Shown here: in pieces, positions 11,125 to 23,640 of the stretch | Numbering within the stretch: position 1 is the stretch's first letter | Layout of the letters: the number at the start of each line of letters is the position of its first letter | Assembly: GCA_034440635.1 (NCBI GenBank) | Contig: JAOTON010001678.1 | Span: 310,001 to 374,000, forward strand | Direction: 5' to 3' | Length of the DNA: 64,000 nucleotides | From: Lepas anatifera | Taxonomy: Eukaryota > Arthropoda > Thecostraca > Lepadidae | Notes under the pieces: model-generated | Told to the model about the DNA's origin: nothing | What the model saw: only the letters and a program-made list of their open reading frames with translations | Databases searched by the model: none | Program-made: the position numbers and the translations under genes

Positions 11125-12320
11125 TTAACCCTTGCCCCGGTGGCGGGTACGAGCCACCTTCGCCCTGGTGAGGGGGGCTAAAAGACCCCCACGATCTCGA
11201 AAACTAAGAGAGCTAGACAAAACCGCAAAACGGCAATCGAAAGCTCTTCAAAAATGATATCGAAAATACTTCGGTCATTTTCTTGTTAGGTCAATATCAA
11301 AGTCACCAGAGGTCAAAATAGGTCAAAATCGCTAATATGATGTGTACTAAGAAAACCTCATATATATCAGAAACTATGATAGCTAGAAACATTTTTCTAA
11401 CACCATTCGAAAGCTCTTGAGATGTGCTTTCATTCCAGTGGCATTCATTTTCGTGTCAGGTCAAAGCCTAGGGAGCTACAGGTTACTAAATATTGGGCAT
11501 ATTCTTGGGAATGTCCATAGCCACCCATGCATAAGGGCGCCTACTTTTTCGCTAGTAGCTTCCAAACCAAACAAGATACAGCCATAATTTATGCACCATT
11601 GCAATCCTCTCGTCAATACGAACCGAATGATATATGATATTGCTATGCCAGGTCAAATTTAAGAATTTGACCTGACCCAGGTCAACGGTCTGACCCAACT
11701 TGACCTGGTATAGTCATGATGCATATCATTTGACTTCCAGTGACTATACAAACACTTTGGTGACAAAATAAAAGCTCTATCTTAGTTTATTCAAATTTTA
11801 TAGAGGAAAACACCAAAAAATGCTTATTTAACCTAAGGTGACCTTTTAAAGGTCACAAGTCAAAAATTTTGGCAACAGCTTCAGAAATGGGCTAAGAGAA
11901 AGTCGCAACCGATGTTTGAAGTTGATTCTATCCATACTTACTAAGAAAAGCTCATTTCGTGATTTTCCCCATGTATTGACAATGGGGAGGTCATGCTCTG
12001 CACATGACCTTAGGTCACCAATATAAAAAATCCCGGAACAAATGTTGTAGCTCCTGGTTGGCTCAATATGTGGTATGAGTTTCAACTTGATCGATTAACC
12101 CTTCTTTTAGTTATGCGGTCCTAAGTATTTTTGAGGTGAGGTCACTTCACCTGGCCTGGTGACCTGACCTGATATGACCTTGAGCCAAAATTTTCAGGAA
12201 AGATGTAAAAATGATGAAGGAACAGCTAGACCAAGTTTGGCGGCGCTGCACGCCGCCGTTTTTGGTCACTTCGGAAAAACCCGAGGGGGTCTAAAAGACC
12301 CCCACCCGGGTGAAGGTTAA
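11125..12320 (+). mobile_element. AGGTCA-rich TTAA-flanked element (family B), 1.2 kb
   Basis: TTAA at 11125-11128 and 12317-12320 delimit termini that are imperfect inverted repeats: TTAACCCTTGCCCCGGTGG on the left against TTAACCTTCACCCGGGTGG from the right. The interior has many AGGTCA and TGACCT half-sites and no coding frame. Duplicated TTAA is used by piggyBac and Kolobok transposases; I infer a non-autonomous member of one of these. Confidence 0.7.
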
Positions 12321-12437
12321 CTTAAAAAAGCTCGTCTTCAATTCTTGAAAAGCCTTAGGGCGGGTTGCAACAGCCCCCTGTAAGTGCGAGGATTAAAACA
12401 GCTCGGGCCGGGCCCGGGCCTGAAAAATTTCCCGCTA

Positions 12438-12762
12438 CTCCCACCTCTAGTGTTAACATCTCCCCCTCCAGCGTTAACATCTCCCACCTCTATTGCTAAT
12501 ATCTCCCACTCAAGTGCTAACATCTCCCCCTCCCGCGTTAACATATCCCACCTCTAGTGTTGACATCTCCCACCTCTAGTGTTAATATCTCCCAACTTAT
12601 TGTTTACATCTCCCACCTCCGTTGTTAACATCTCCCACCTCTAGTGTTAAAATCTCTCAACTTCAGCGTTAACATCTCCCAACGCTATTGTTAACATCTC
12701 CCACTTCTAGTGTTAACATTTCCCACCTCTAGTGTTAACATCTCCCACCTTTAGTGTTACCA
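12438..12762 (+). repeat. 22-bp minisatellite, about 15 units
   Basis: The unit CATCTCCCACCTCTAGTGTT plus AA repeats about 15 times with scattered substitutions. There are no spacers of variable sequence, so it is a simple minisatellite and not a CRISPR-type array. Confidence 0.95.
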
Positions 12763-13039
12763 TATGGCTTCTGTTGCGTTCGGATCGCGGTGGAGGCACA
12801 CCTAGTTGCCTTTTCAATGGAGTGGTGGACATTTCTAAAAAAAGGAATCGGTCCAATTCTGTCTAGGAAAAACACTGGCAGTTTTAGAAGCGCATCGCGA
12901 GTTTGCGATGGGAAATCTCAAGAGAAATCAGGGGAAAGGGACCTCCGAAATCAGGGACCTCCGCTCAAGAAAAATTAGGGTGAGTAGAAGGGTGAGCAGA
13001 AATCCCCTGACAGGAGTAGGGTTTAAACACTGCTGTACT

Positions 13040-13344
13040 GGCCCCGTTCGATCTGTCAGCTCAGTTTTGTCAGCACCAATCAGCGGGCCGCGTTGCGCCC
13101 ACGTCATAGGACTGTACCCTCTTCCGGGAGCTAGTTCTAGAGGTTTTACGGGCTGACGGCCTGCTGTTGTGCTGCTGGAAAATAATAATTGCACGAAGTG
13201 GCAGCCTACTATTTTTCAATGGTATAAAGGTTTGTTTCCTTTGCGAAGCACAAACTAGAGGCGATTATGGCGCTGATGTTTCTTTTCTGGAGGAGAGGTT
13301 AGAATGCCTGCTGACAAAGCTGTGCTGACAGATCGAACAGGCCC
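13040..13344 (+). mobile_element. PIF/Harbinger-like MITE, 305 bp
   Basis: Terminal inverted repeats GGCCCCGTTCGATCTGTCAG and, from the right, GGGCCTGTTCGATCTGTCAG differ at two positions. The trinucleotide ACT flanks both ends (13037-13039 and 13345-13347). A second family member lies at 56814-57122, sharing TGTCAGC(A/T)CAGTTTTGTCAGCA and the interior GCACGAAGTGGCAGCCTA in inverse orientation. Three-base duplications and GGGCCTGTTC-type ends suggest PIF/Harbinger. No transposase is present. Confidence 0.75.
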
Positions 13345-13728
13345 ACTGTAGGCGTGCCCCTGAATTGCCCTTGTGCCGCAGCACACATACGCAATGCGGA
13401 ACAGCGTGCCCTTCCAAGACGTAGCAAGCCAAGAACGTGGAATTAACTCCACGAGAAAAGCTAAGAACGGACAAGTTGAGCCCCATTAAATGGGCGCGTC
13501 CACTGCCAAATGTCCATCGCTGAGTGCACCACACGCACCGGGCTTACCGGGATAATCTGTTTGTGATGCCAGTCAGTGAGGCAGGTGACGCGTGTCCGCG
13601 GTAGACGCACTCCAAAATACGGACGGAACGAGCCCATGTAAGCGAGGTGATTAACTTGACACGCTACAACGGCGCTCGATGCGGGTAAAACGGGGGTAAA
13701 CACCAAAGGAATATGCAAGGCTTCCGAC

Positions 13729-14222
13729 TAGAGGTGGGACTTTTCAGTCCCACAGTCCCGGCGTCGGGACCTCAACTGGTCCCGGCAGGACTCAAGTCGG
13801 GACTGCGGCTTAAATGCCGGGACCACGCCGGGACCAGTCGCTACTCGAACACAGCTCAAGACAGATTTATAGTCTCAAAAGCACAATTTATTTTTAGTTT
13901 TGAATAAAAAATGGTGCAGATAAGTGTATTTTGGCCCATACAAACTTCCAAACAGTGAGGGCACACACAGTTTTAAGCTGATAGTAAATTTCATTCTTTG
14001 GAAACCACATTTTGATGAACAATTTCTTTTTCTTCACTTGACTATTTAACAGCCTAGTGACAGAACCAAAACAAATAGTGGGTACCAAGGTAAAAAAATC
14101 AATGTGAATTGGAAAATACCTAATTTTTCATACAGGTAGATACTGGAAGGCGTCGGAACGAATAACTCAAACCAAAAGGAAGTTAGGGAACTGGTGACTG
14201 GAAATGGCAGTCCCCACCTCTT
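13729..14222 (+). mobile_element. Probable MITE with GAGGTGGGAC ends
   Basis: The left end TAGAGGTGGGACTTTTCAGTCC and right end GGCAGTCCCCACCTCTT are inverted repeats. The first 130 bp is rich in GTCCCGG and CCGGGAC, a possible transposase-binding cluster. The flanking octamers match at only about half their positions, so the hAT assignment is tentative. Confidence 0.5.
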
Positions 14223-14844
14223 CCTGTGATGGAATTGTTTCAATCAAAGTTTCATCGTTCAATTTGCTTTATTTGTGCAATCAAATTAAAATTTTCAATC
14301 TTTACTTCAAATGCCCATCTGTTCTACAGAAATCCTGAGGTAAAAATAACACGTACGTCAAAAATTAGGCAGATTCCTATCTCTGGCATTGGCTTAGGCT
14401 TTTAAGTACTCAAACCGACTGAAAAATAACCTAAAAATCTCTCAGAAACTACTCATCAACAAAAATGAATAAAACCTGTTGACTGCAACCACCCCGTCGT
14501 AGTTATCCAAGAACAGAATAAGGCGTAGTGTATGTGTGGGCACCGATGTTTAATCGGTAGGTTAACTGTTGCTTAGACTTCCGGATCTATCAATAGCCCA
14601 AGTAAGAACAATTTCACGAGCGCACTGTAGGCCTGACTTTTTTTAGGGTGCAACGACTTTCAAAGCCCGCTGACAGTCCACACAACCGGGCCGCCTCCAG
14701 CTCCTGGCGGGTTCCCTGAGCAGTGTGGAACTTTATGCTCTAGCGGGCCCTCCGATCAGAGACCGATTTCCAACGCCATGCGATAGTAGTAGCTGGAACA
14801 CCCTATAACCGTAATAATTATCATTTCCAGTGTCTTCATCACCA
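14223..14844. other. Unassigned AT-rich sequence
   Basis: No gene or repeat family recognised. Confidence 0.4.
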
Positions 14845-15590
14845 TGCGTAACACCCAGCGACGAAAACACCCACCGCGCAAAACTACAACACCACTCATC
14901 GCGGCCTTCCGGCAGTGTTTTTGCCAGTGTCTCACCTCCCCCGCGCCGGAGCCAGGACAGCCGTTGGTGGCCTATTCCCACGGCGCGGCATTTCCACCGC
15001 GCTATCGGCCGCCGACGGGGAGGGGCGACAGTCGGCGACAGCCGCACACCACCGTCGCTATCGATGGTGCTCCATCGACGAAACGCGTCGCCTTCGACGG
15101 CCAGTGGCTGCCAGCGACGGCGACGGACGGAGTGATAGAGGTCCGCCGAAAATCTATGTTCCGGAAACGCTGTCAGCGACGATAGGTTTATAGCCGTCTG
15201 GTTCGAGTGAATACAAGCCGAACATTTTGTACGCCAGTCAGTAATAACAACGGTAACAACATCAAATTTTGTCACATTTTGTTAAAAGTCTCGAACGTGC
15301 AATCAATACGAATCCAAGATCAAGGTCCAGTTTTACGAGGGCTGCTCAGGCTGCGAGCTGTCGGTCTTCAGCTGTCTGGTAGCGATGCGCTGGGATAGAG
15401 GGCGGTGCCGGTACCGTCGCCGCCGCCGCCGCGCTGTGAGACCTGAGAGCAAAGCTGTCGTCGGCGGTTGACACGCCAGACCGCCTCAGAAGCCTGGAAA
15501 ATCGGTCTGAACACGTCGAATACGGAAAATATTCCCGCCAGATAGATGTTCTGTAGAGTTCGGCGTGTGAATGCGCTCATATGGACCTAA
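14845..15590. other. CpG-rich block, possible unmethylated or promoter region
   Basis: Two CpG-rich stretches (14850-15180 and 15390-15480) stand out from AT-rich neighbours. Frames of 60-180 codons are open on both strands, including a minus-strand frame at 15368-15580 that begins with Met and has a hydrophobic segment (NIYLAGIFSVFDVF). None has a recognisable domain. In many invertebrates CpG retention marks unmethylated DNA, so a promoter or first exon is possible but unproven. Confidence 0.35.
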
Positions 15591-16012
15591 TATTGCGGGC
15601 GCGCATCCTATCAGTCCTCCAGACAAAACCTAAGGAGGGCTGGCCAGCAATTGGCTATTTAGAGTGTTTTATTTGAGGATTTAAAAGTAAGGATGGCGAA
15701 GCCACATTAGCTATAATTGTACCCGAAATGTAAGACTTGAGCTGTTGCTGATGAGCGTAGAATAGCCAGGAGGTTTCAGCTAAAAATTTACACTTCCGGT
15801 GCATTCTTGTAATTCACGAAGGGAAGCTGAAAGCTGTCTTAATTATGCTTATATTAAACCGATTGAACATCATCCTATCCGCTCATGATTGCAGGTCCCC
15901 GTTGATCACCAATTTGATAAGTGATCTGAGTTTAAAAGTGTTTCAAGGCTATACTTCCGGACTGGCAGGGCCTGGCCGGAAATATGCCACGTCAATTACG
16001 TGTAAGATGAAC

Positions 16013-16021
16013 ATACATACA

Positions 16022-16059
<38 letters not shown>
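16013..16059. repeat. (AT)n microsatellite
   Basis: A run of alternating A and T of about 40 bp, preceded by ACATACAT. Confidence 0.95.
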
Positions 16060-16061
<2 letters not shown>

Positions 16062-16671
16062 TGTATAGAATATATGATATATCTTATAAGTACACTGACT
16101 TTGACTTTCAGTGCCTATGACAGGATAATGTCATCAGCCTGCGGTCAAGTTCTCAGGGATCAAGCTGTCCCCAGAGTCCCGAGTAAAAAATCTAGCGATC
16201 TGTAAAAATGCATGACACCTTTGTAAATTGTGTAAAGGTTGGAAAATTGCAATCCTGATATAGTTTGCACTTCAGTCGTACGGCTGAGCTTTCCCATACA
16301 GCTTATACCTGTGGACGAATCAAAAAGTCATCATATGCGAAAAAAGATGGCATCCTCTAAATAGCCTAATGTAAATGATAAATAGTCAAATGTAACCAAT
16401 TCTATCTTGTTTTTAGATCAGCCCGAATATACATTTAAATTTCAACGCCGTGGGATTAATAGTTTCTGAACTACAGCGTAAAGGTGACATCTGCTCACGT
16501 TTTTCCATGCCCCTGTGCGTGAGCGTTTTGACTGAGGGTGAAATTGGCCTTCCCATCTTAATCCACAGCACTGCTTTAGCACGCGTGCCACGAGCTTCGC
16601 TAGTACCCCCTCCCCACACTCCTTATATGTTCAGTCTGTAATTGAATTGATATTGAAATGGCTATATCATA

Positions 16672-16689
16672 ATGAGAGAGAGAGAGGGA

Positions 16690-16729
<40 letters not shown>

Positions 16730-16762
16730 GGAGGGAGGGAGGGAGGGAGAGGAGAGGAGAGG

Positions 16763-16836
<74 letters not shown>
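16672..16836 (+). repeat. Compound (GA)n / (GGGA)n / (GGAGA)n microsatellite
   Basis: GA repeats flank a central block of GGGA and GGAGA units. Frames reading Glu-Arg on one strand and Ser-Leu on the other are by-products. Confidence 0.95.
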
Positions 16837-16840
<4 letters not shown>

Positions 16841-18693
16841 TTTTCAACATCCCAAAGTAGAACGTGGTATGAGATTGGCGGACAAGGCTTCAGAGCGACT
16901 TCAAACCTTCAGAGCGAAGGCGCAGTCAAGGTATGCTGCACCGTTTTGGAGATATAAGCTGTTCGTTAGCGTGACGGTCGTGCCGGGCCGTGCCGCTCTT
17001 ACGTGGAATTGTATCCATATGTAAGGAGAAGCCTCGCGGGCGCTGCGTGCCCGCTCGGTAGCAGGGGAAAGCCAGAAACTTTAGAACTTTTGTGAAAGAA
17101 ATCGTCCAAGGAAAATAAATATACCTTGATCATTAAACAGAAACTTTTAAGCCTTGTAAAATAGCAGACAGAAGTCCGACAAAACCATTATTTTCCTAAT
17201 TTTATGCTTATAACGTCATTGTGACTTCATCAATTTTCTTATGTAAATAAAGCATGCCTCTTCCGTCATTATCGTGCATTTTTCATGGATCCCGAAAATG
17301 TCACTGCTTCAAATCCATATAAAAAAACGCAGAATTACGCTGGAGAGGTTAGAAGGTTCCAGCACTTGCATCCTCGTGTTTGAGGCGTGATAACCCTTGT
17401 TTAGCTGATCGTCCCAGATTGTATCACATTAAAACGAAAAGTAGACATTTCTGGCTTTAAAAATCTCGATACGGACTTCCCTTCTTCTGGAGCCGATTTC
17501 CCCCAAATTCAATGCCTGGTCCAAGGACTAAAGGCTTCCTGCACTACAACCGCCATGACCGCAATAGCTGCCACGTGGCCGTATTTCCCGGCCCGGAAAT
17601 ATGGCCAGCTTACCCTCCATCTCTGTTAAGGCAGGAATTCTCACATGCCGACGTCTCCGAAGTCCCGACCGACAGCAACTACTCAGGGTGTACAGTCACA
17701 GAGACGGGAGCTGAAAGCTGTCGGGCTGTGGGGCCGGCTGACAGCTTGTCACCGAGTTTCCAAAGAAATGGTTCTGGACCACCAAGTCCAGATGTCATAA
17801 CAAACTCAGGTTTGCACAGACTGAGCATTCAGCGACATTGCTGGAAGCCACATAGCAACCAATATGATATATTGAGCAAGCAGATGATTTCAGGTTCACT
17901 TTTATGTATTTTATATATCACTGCACACAATCCCAACAAAATAAATGCCACCAAAGCAGAATTACAGAACCGCCAAGTCGCAGACCACCAGAGGAGACCA
18001 GCACAGACAACCGGAGGGCACCAGAACAGACCGTCATAGCCCGTAGACTTGGCAGCCCTGCCAAGGAACAAGGACCCTGTGGACCAAAGACCCACCGCAA
18101 GTGATGTCGCTGAGAGTGAGACGACCCACATCAGCGACATCACCAGCGAGCGAAATCCCTGACCCACGCTGAATGAAAGAAAGAACGAGGCTTCGGTCGG
18201 TCCCAACCACTATAACACTTCATACTTTTGTTTTTCCCCGAGATGGATAATAATTGAGTACATAAGTCGAAGTTCTGATCGAATATCATTTATATAAATG
18301 TACAGTGCTGCAGCTAGTTAAAACCAGCGCTAAGAGTCCTCACTTGTTTTCAGCTAGCTACGCAGGCGAGCGTGAAAATAACATCAATGGCCAGATTCAC
18401 AACATAAGTATGTGATAAACAGGTGTTTACAATGGGATTATTGTATTAGGTTCTAGTTTTAACAAAAGTTACAATTTAAAATACCTACGTTTTGGCTATT
18501 CCGCCTTGATCATGGCATTGAAATACATTAAAATACACCTTAAATACATGAAAGAAACAAGCTCGTACATTGAATCTCAAATATTCGTCTCATCTGCCTC
18601 GAAAATATACTTCAAAGTATGGGAGAAAAAGGGGTCTTGTAGAATCAGTCTCATGCGCCAATGATGATAATACCCTAGAATAAGATCTACAGA
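16837..18693. other. Unassigned sequence with one long open frame
   Basis: A forward frame from 17512 to 18039 (175 codons) and an overlapping minus-strand frame (17829-18206) are open. Neither shows a domain that I recognise, and codon use looks unbiased. No repeat copy elsewhere in the window matches. Confidence 0.3.
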
Positions 18694-19544
18694 TTAATAC
18701 GCGCATTGACGGGGGTCTAAGCCACCTTCGCTTTGACAGGGGGGCGGGTACCCGCCCGCCCCTAAGATCTCAACAACCACGCTAGGTAGCGAAATACGGT
18801 AAACGGCATTAGGTAGCCCATCTACTTCTCCATCGAAAATATTTGGACCATTTTTTTGTCAGGTCACATTTAAGGTCACTAGAAGTCAAAACATGCCGTA
18901 ATAGGGATAACATGTAAATGAAGGTTTTCGGTCATTACATCTGAACAAGTTAAGATAGGGAAAAACGATTTTACCTGTATGAATCCTCGCAGCAAGCCGA
19001 ATCGAATAATATATCATATGACCTTACGATGTCAAATAAAGGATTTGACCTGACCTGAGGTCAGGTCAAGGTCAAATTATATAAAATGCATATTATTAGA
19101 ACTGCAAGGACAAGGCAAATATAATGCAGTTAAAATAAACGCTCTATTTCCATCCGTTACTAAGTTATTCACTTAAAACCATTTTTCCCATGTATTTCCA
19201 ATGGAGAGGTCATGGCTCGTACCTGACCTTAGGCCATCGATATCAAAAATACCGGAACATATTTTAGAGAACTCGGCGGGAACATTATGTGATGAATTTC
19301 AATTGGATAAGTTCACTGTGTTCCGACTTGTGTTATCTTAAACTTCTTTTGGGGTCAGGGCACTTGACCTGTGCTGGTGACCTGACCTGGATGACCTGAC
19401 CCTAAAATTTTCACAAAAGTTGAAAAAATGATGAGAAAAAGGTATGTCAAGTACGGTGGCGCTACGCACCGCCGTTATGCTATTTCCGAAAAACCTGAGG
19501 GGAGGGGATGCGCGGGTACCCACCCCCGTCAATGCACGTGTTAA
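18694..19544 (+). mobile_element. AGGTCA-rich TTAA-flanked element (family B), 851 bp
   Basis: TTAA at 18694-18697 and 19541-19544 flank inverted termini: TTAATACGCGCATTGACGGG on the left and TTAACACGTGCATTGACGGG from the right. The interior parallels 11125-12320 (for instance CGGTGGCGCTACGCACCGCC near the right end against GGCGGCGCTGCACGCCGCC there). It has TGACCT and AGGTCA motifs and no coding potential. This is the best-preserved copy for defining the ends. Confidence 0.8.
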
Positions 19545-20436
19545 CATAGATGATAAATAATCAGCACCAGCTTATATCTAATACCTGCATCGCTACCTGC
19601 ATTTGCAGATCCAGGAGCAACTTTTAGAGGGGGCTAAACCAACGTTTTGGGGAGAAAAAAGTTAAAACAGTATTTTTAAAAAAACGGTCAAAGTTTGATC
19701 CTTTGGGCAGGGGGCAAAATATACTATCTTAGGGTTTGGTGGGCGCCACGGCCCCTTTGCCCCTCCTGGATTCATATTTCTAACAGCCTGAATCCAAGCA
19801 TATTTTGATATTTATTTCGATATTCAAATTTGGAGTAAACGCAGTGAAAATGGTGTAATCCAGCTCTTGGGGGCGATAAGTTTTTTGCTAATGATGTCAA
19901 CATCCCCGTGGTTCCAAAAATGTCGCCTCCACTGTACGTAGCTATATTTGATTTGTAAATGATATATCCAATGAGAAATCATGATATTATCTAGCACACG
20001 TTCTGCTTGTGGGCAAAATGTTCCCTTCCTAATTTTCTACAAATGACACAGAAGCGAAGAACCGCAGAAGCAAACATTATTTACACTACCTTATCCCTGA
20101 TCAGTTTGAGACAGCCAATATTTTTTTACAAGTCAGGCCATGCTAGATCAAGATCATTGAACTATTCACGGTCATATGAATCGACCTCAACACCCAAACT
20201 TAAAATCTGAAAAGGTTTTAAGGGACCATCTGCCGAGAAATCCCATTTCAACACTAACCAAACGAGACGATTTAAGTCTACAAATCTATCATCTCACAAT
20301 ATTTGTTTTGTTATCGATGAGGGGGTAAAGTTTTGACCACCTTATTAAGTCAACAGATAAAAATAAAAACGTTTCCTTATCAATGTTTATGGGTTAGGTT
20401 AAGCTAAATGCCCCCCCAAATCATGTGTTTCTTGGG
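19545..20436. other. Unassigned sequence
   Basis: No gene recognised. C- and G-rich phrases around 19625-19765 (GGGGGCTAAAC, TTTGCCCCTCCTGGATTC) look like a decayed hAT-type MITE without intact ends. Confidence 0.35.
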
Positions 20437-20444
20437 ATATTCCT

Positions 20445-20604
20445 CAGTGAAGGCGAAACGTCCGAATTTAAGGGGGGCACCATGAACTGTTCTACCCATT
20501 TCCTTCCAGTTAACGCCATAGGGTTAGTGTTAAAATTTCTGATTTAAGGGGGGCACCGTGCCCCGGTCCCCCCACCCACCCCCGCCCTAGTTCTGCCGCC
20601 AGTG
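20445..20604 (+). mobile_element. CAGTGACGG-family MITE, copy 1 (160 bp)
   Basis: Left end CAGTGAAGGCGAAACGTCCG and right end TTCTGCCGCCAGTG are inverted repeats. Flanks are ATATTCCT (20437-20444) and ACACTCCT (20605-20612), six of eight matching. The core GCCATAGGGTTAGTGTTAAA is shared with copies at 23894 and 32771. The 8-bp duplication suggests hAT. Confidence 0.75.
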
Positions 20605-20879
20605 ACACTCCTAAAAACCGAGTGTAAGAGTAGACTTTTGCCCAGTCGGATATCCTCTGAGCTCATCTAAAAAGGCTATCGTTCATGGACAAATGACTGC
20701 ACTGAATTGAAATACGAGATCACTATTTTCTCGATCTCAAGATCTCTTTGCCATTCTGTATTATTATTATTTTGTTATTGGGCAACGATCGATATGCATA
20801 CTTCCCATATTGCACTTTGTATTGTAACAAGCTCCCGAATCTCGCTAGAAATTGCATGACCTTGACTGTGAAATCATAC

Positions 20880-21660
20880 CACAACATACGTTATACTGAA
20901 TAGTGTCATCTGACCGAACACAGGGGTCAATGACCTAGAAAGTGCTTACATGAACTTGTCTTGCGACCTTTGATCTTGACCTTGGCCTTCATGTGAGGTG
21001 ATCCTGACAGGTGGAGTCCTGGAGTCGCATTATTTCTAGGCTTTTTTTTCCTATAGTCTAAGAAATTTTTTACGTGGTTGTTTGTGAAGATTCATGTGGG
21101 TCCATGTTTCACTGATGTGTTGAAGGATTCGCCACGCCCATAAAATAAGTATGTGCGTACTTGCGATGGGTCGGTGAGTACGCAAGGGGGGCTGAGTACG
21201 CATTGATGCCCGTTGCTTTGGTGCATGGCCATGTGGTTTTTGTGCCAAACTAGGGATTGTTGATTTATATCGTTCTGAATATACGAACTACTTGACGTTT
21301 GGTTTACATATGAATTGCGGACTTGTCCGGCAAATTACATTTCCTTCTCTTGGCTGCGCACTTGCCCAATGGTCTACTGGTCTCTGCGACATGTCTTTGG
21401 GTCTCTAACATGTTGGGGGTTTTAACTGACCTCCGTCTTGCACACTGCTATTTTACTGATGACAGACAGTAATATAGTTTTGTATGGCTTCTAGTTTACT
21501 CGTTGAAATATTACTGGGTGCCCGAACTTTTTGTCTTCCCGAAGGCTTGTTTTTCCTGGATCCCTCGTGGTTTTACCAAAAGTGCGCCCTCCTAATCCCG
21601 ATTATATGGCGTCATTACGTCACCACTCGGTCTACAGTGCATGCGAACTGGTGCGAATGC
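20880..21660 (-). mobile_element. Family-A AGGTCA-rich fragment, apparently interrupted
   Basis: In reverse orientation, 20880-21009 and 21593-21660 match adjacent parts of family A (GACCTTGGCCTTCATGTGAGG, then TATATGGCGTCATTACGTCA). The 583 bp between them (21010-21592) is absent from other copies, so it is either an insertion or unrelated sequence left by rearrangement. Its ends (AGGTGGAGTCC and GCGCCCTCCT) are only weakly inverted, and I see no duplication. Confidence 0.55.
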
Positions 21661-23640
21661 AGCGGTTCCCAGCCCGATGAAGAGAAAAGAAAATAACCAT
21701 TACCGTACGATAATCCTACCGTAGGATAACGTGATTTTAAATGCAACACAGGCGTGATTTCATATGTGCGAGACATGGTGGTTTTCCCGACCACACGTTT
21801 CTGAGCATTTTGCTTTAAGACGCTACGGCGCCTAGCTGTCCTTACTTACTTAGGGACTTTTTATAAGCATTCTGTGCATGGCACCTTTGCCCGCCTCTAA
21901 AGTGTGTGAGAATGTTAATGTGCGGGTGGGGTACTTTGCTATCTCACATCAATGGGAAGGTTATTTTAGGTGATGGGTCGCAGAAGTGTTACAACACTTG
22001 CGAGGGAATGGTCGTGGCCACGGACGGAAGACCGAGCCAAGGGTGCCTAGTTCTCCCTCAATTCGTGCCTACATGTTGACCGCATTGTTAACCGTGGAGA
22101 AGCTAACAGTGACGTCTAGACACGTGATTTCATGTCAAGCCTGTTGATCAACTGAAGAAACATAACCCTCTTGTTTAGAGGGATCGCAAGATTGAGCCAT
22201 GCACATTTTACATGTTCGCAATACACAGTCACGAGCACGCACACGCGCACACACACACATACGCACACTATGTCTGCACATACATATTGTAAGAGTGTGA
22301 AGAAGTATTTTCACCCATGGATGTCAGTCAGCGTACTACCGTCGAGTTCACTTGGGACCTGAACACGAAACACTCCGTTCTGGGCCGCTCGCCCCTCACC
22401 ACTTCAAAGGAACCCACTGGGAAAAGCGACCCTCCGAGCACGCTCCGTCCAAATCACACCTGGCTTCGCCTGCGCAGGTTCTCAGCAGATTGAAACGCCT
22501 ACATCACTCCTTCATCAAGCCTTGAAACAGTTTCTACTCCCAGAGCGGACAAAATGCGTACTCCTGTGCACGCATGAAGACGCTCTGGTCCACTAAACGG
22601 GAGATTTATGCTCGTGTTTGCCTCGAAGCTGCTTTTTTGAGTGTGCGTATAAATTTGCTCTATGGTTCACGCCGGAGCCTCAGTACGCCCGGGGGCTATT
22701 TGAGCCGCGTACAGTCGTCGTGGGTGACGTTTTTGCTGGAACGCACATCCGTCAACGACGGAATTGGCTGGAAGGCAGGGTTCGAGGGTGAGGGAAGTGA
22801 GACAAAGAGATCGGTATTGGAAGACTCGATGAAAGCATAAAGAAGCACTAAAGGCCTGACTTTTCACCAGTGCGTTTAGCATGGAATATTTATAAATAAA
22901 TTTGGTCTTCTAAAACTTTATGCAAAGTCTTAAACACATACTTTTCTACAAAATCAAAACAACACCCAGTTTTTGGGCATCATACCAGATTCTGAAAATA
23001 ATTGTTGGGCTAGATATTTAAATTATTATCTTTAAAAAATTTTCCTCCTTGAAGTTTGTTTCAAGCTAAAGCCATCGTCCCCATATCATACCAGTGCGCT
23101 TTCGGTATGAAAAAAGAATTCAGTAGGATTTTGGTGGTTTTTCTAAGGAAAGGGAAAACATTATGTCAATGAATATCTTTGGAACATTCGGGTCATTGGG
23201 AATGGAAATTATAAACGTTTTAGAAAACTCTGTAAATTTTCTTCTCCAAAATGGCCATCCCTGTTTCTCAGTGCTCTAAATGATGCCCATTGTTTGATCA
23301 AAACCGGCCTTTTCTGGTGTTGAATAGGAACATATGGCATTTATAACACTTCAGAATGTTAAAAAGACTAAATTGAATTACTGGTCAAAAGACGGTTTGC
23401 TATTATATAATTTTGCATAAACGTTTTTTTCAATATTATTTTTTAAGGTTTTGCGGGAATTTTTGACATAATTAAATCTTGCATTTCCCAGTTTAATGTA
23501 TTTGTGCTACGCTTGGTTCTACAGTAAAAACTAAGTCAACATTGTTTACTCTGCCCAGCCCCCAAAACCTCCCCTGAAAAGAATAAGTTCTGAAAAGTTA
23601 TTAAAGTCAGCCGTTTCAGCACATACGTTAATAATACAGA
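21661..23640. other. Unassigned sequence
   Basis: A short (CA)n tract lies at about 22236-22266. An 88-codon frame at 22574-22840 has no recognisable domain. From 22880 to 23640 the sequence is AT-rich and closed in all frames. Confidence 0.35.

Noticed and set aside
12438..12762. Regular 22-bp repeats considered as a CRISPR-like array
   Set aside because: Repeats are contiguous with no spacers and the context is eukaryotic; it is a minisatellite.
13729..14222. Firm hAT assignment
   Set aside because: The inverted ends are clear, but the flanking octamers agree at only about four of eight positions.
14733..15275. 180-codon minus-strand frame
   Set aside because: It spans CpG-rich DNA open on both strands, with no recognisable motif and no good start or splice context.
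16647..17024. Arg/Glu-rich and Ser/Leu-rich frames
   Set aside because: They are read through the GA microsatellite. The same applies at 47561-47995 and 61723-62168.
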